Source: Caldifarciminota bacterium (GTDB taxonomy: Bacteria; Hydrothermota; Hydrothermia; LBFQ01; DSFT01). From it: DNA of 5,526 nt. The stretch is from assembly GCA_015494735.1 (NCBI GenBank), contig WGAQ01000067.1, positions 1-5,526 on the forward strand, read 5' to 3'. Shown in pieces: positions 5,344-5,526 of this stretch (position 1 is its first letter; every line of letters begins with the position of its first letter). The notes below the pieces were generated by a model that saw only the letters and a program-made list of their open reading frames with translations, ran no database searches and was not told where the DNA came from. Made by a program: the position numbers and the translations under genes.

Positions 5344-5526
5344 ATGAAACTACCAATCAGAAAAATATTGAAAATAATAGGGTTCCCGGAGGAACCCTCA
5401 AAATGGAACACCGAGAAAATTTTAAACCTCATCCTGGAAACCAAATCAGCAACGATAAACGAACTGAGCTTCGCCGCATCCCGCCTGTATAGGGTGAATC
5501 AAGAGATGGCCTATAAAGGCATATAC
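5344..5526 (+). CDS. 5' part of an unidentified gene (61 codons visible, cut by window edge)
   Basis: ATG 5344 opens a frame with no stop to the end of the window. The visible protein begins MKLPIRKILKIIGFPEEPSKW, then a helix with NTEKILNLIL (about 22-31), then TINELSFAASRLY (37-49), which could be a helix-turn-helix, and ends EMAYKGIY. I do not recognise the family. Base composition is much lower in GC than nfi (one 60-base line counted at 37%). The lack of a Shine-Dalgarno site at normal spacing, the strong hairpin 6 nt upstream and the inverted-repeat element beyond that suggest an accessory gene, perhaps in a mobile element; this is inference only. The other frames here have early stops, and the amphipathic pattern favours this frame. 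Confidence 0.6.
   Translation, partial: MKLPIRKILKIIGFPEEPSKWNTEKILNLILETKSATINELSFAASRLYRVNQEMAYKGIY
5379..5398. repeat. 8-bp hairpin inside the start of the partial gene
   Basis: AGGGTTCC (5379-5386) pairs with GGAACCCT (5391-5398) around the 4-nt loop CGGA. It lies about 36 nt after ATG 5344, in codons for GFPEEPS. Three separate strong inverted repeats within about 230 bp is unusual compared with the rest of the window. Confidence 0.65.

Noticed and set aside
5160..5349. Minus-strand frame of about 60 codons through the inverted-repeat region
   Set aside because: It has no usable start codon or ribosome site, ends inside nfi, and runs through two strong inverted repeats. Treated as non-coding.
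5403..5492. Alternative short frame from ATG 5403 (29 codons)
   Set aside because: It is short, has no ribosome site, and overlaps the frame from 5344, which stays open to the window edge and has a better amphipathic pattern.

Overview
The window looks like part of a bacterial chromosome, probably from a thermophile. Four things suggest this. Shine-Dalgarno sites are strong (GGAGG) ahead of several genes. One gene has a lipobox signal peptide, which is a bacterial trait. Arg codons are mostly AGG/AGA and Ile is often ATA. The CRISPR repeat ends in ATGGAAAC, as I recall for Thermotoga maritima repeats. I cannot assign a phylum from this sequence alone.

Layout, left to right. (1) 1-763 is the leader-distal end of a CRISPR array: 11 near-identical 30-nt repeats (the first cut by the window edge), 11 spacers of 35-39 nt, and a degenerate last repeat. 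It reads left to right. No leader and no cas gene lies in the window. (2) 801-1430 is an AT-richer gene of unknown function directly beyond the array; its reading frame runs back into the repeats, so its start is uncertain. (3) 1489-5164 is a tight four-gene block on the plus strand: a TPR protein, DprA, a GH114/TM1410-type lipoprotein and endonuclease V (nfi). Spacings are a 38-nt overlap, a 1-nt gap and an 11-nt gap, so co-transcription is likely. (4) 5165-5343 is non-coding and full of inverted repeats. It holds a 136-bp segment bounded by a perfect 12-bp inverted repeat and flanked by two copies of TAGGA, then a separate 10-bp-stem hairpin. (5) 5344-5526 is the start of an AT-rich gene that runs off the right edge.

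How the genes may work together: DprA loads RecA on incoming single-stranded DNA during transformation, and endonuclease V starts repair of deaminated adenine (inosine). These two make a DNA-processing theme. The lipoprotein and the TPR protein have no obvious link to it, so the block may be only a housekeeping operon. Most open frames through the CRISPR array are artefacts: the repeat has no stop codon in any of six frames. I see no clear new defence or regulatory system. The best leads are the inverted-repeat element after nfi, hairpins that hold Shine-Dalgarno-like sequences just upstream of start codons, and the unknown gene at the array end.
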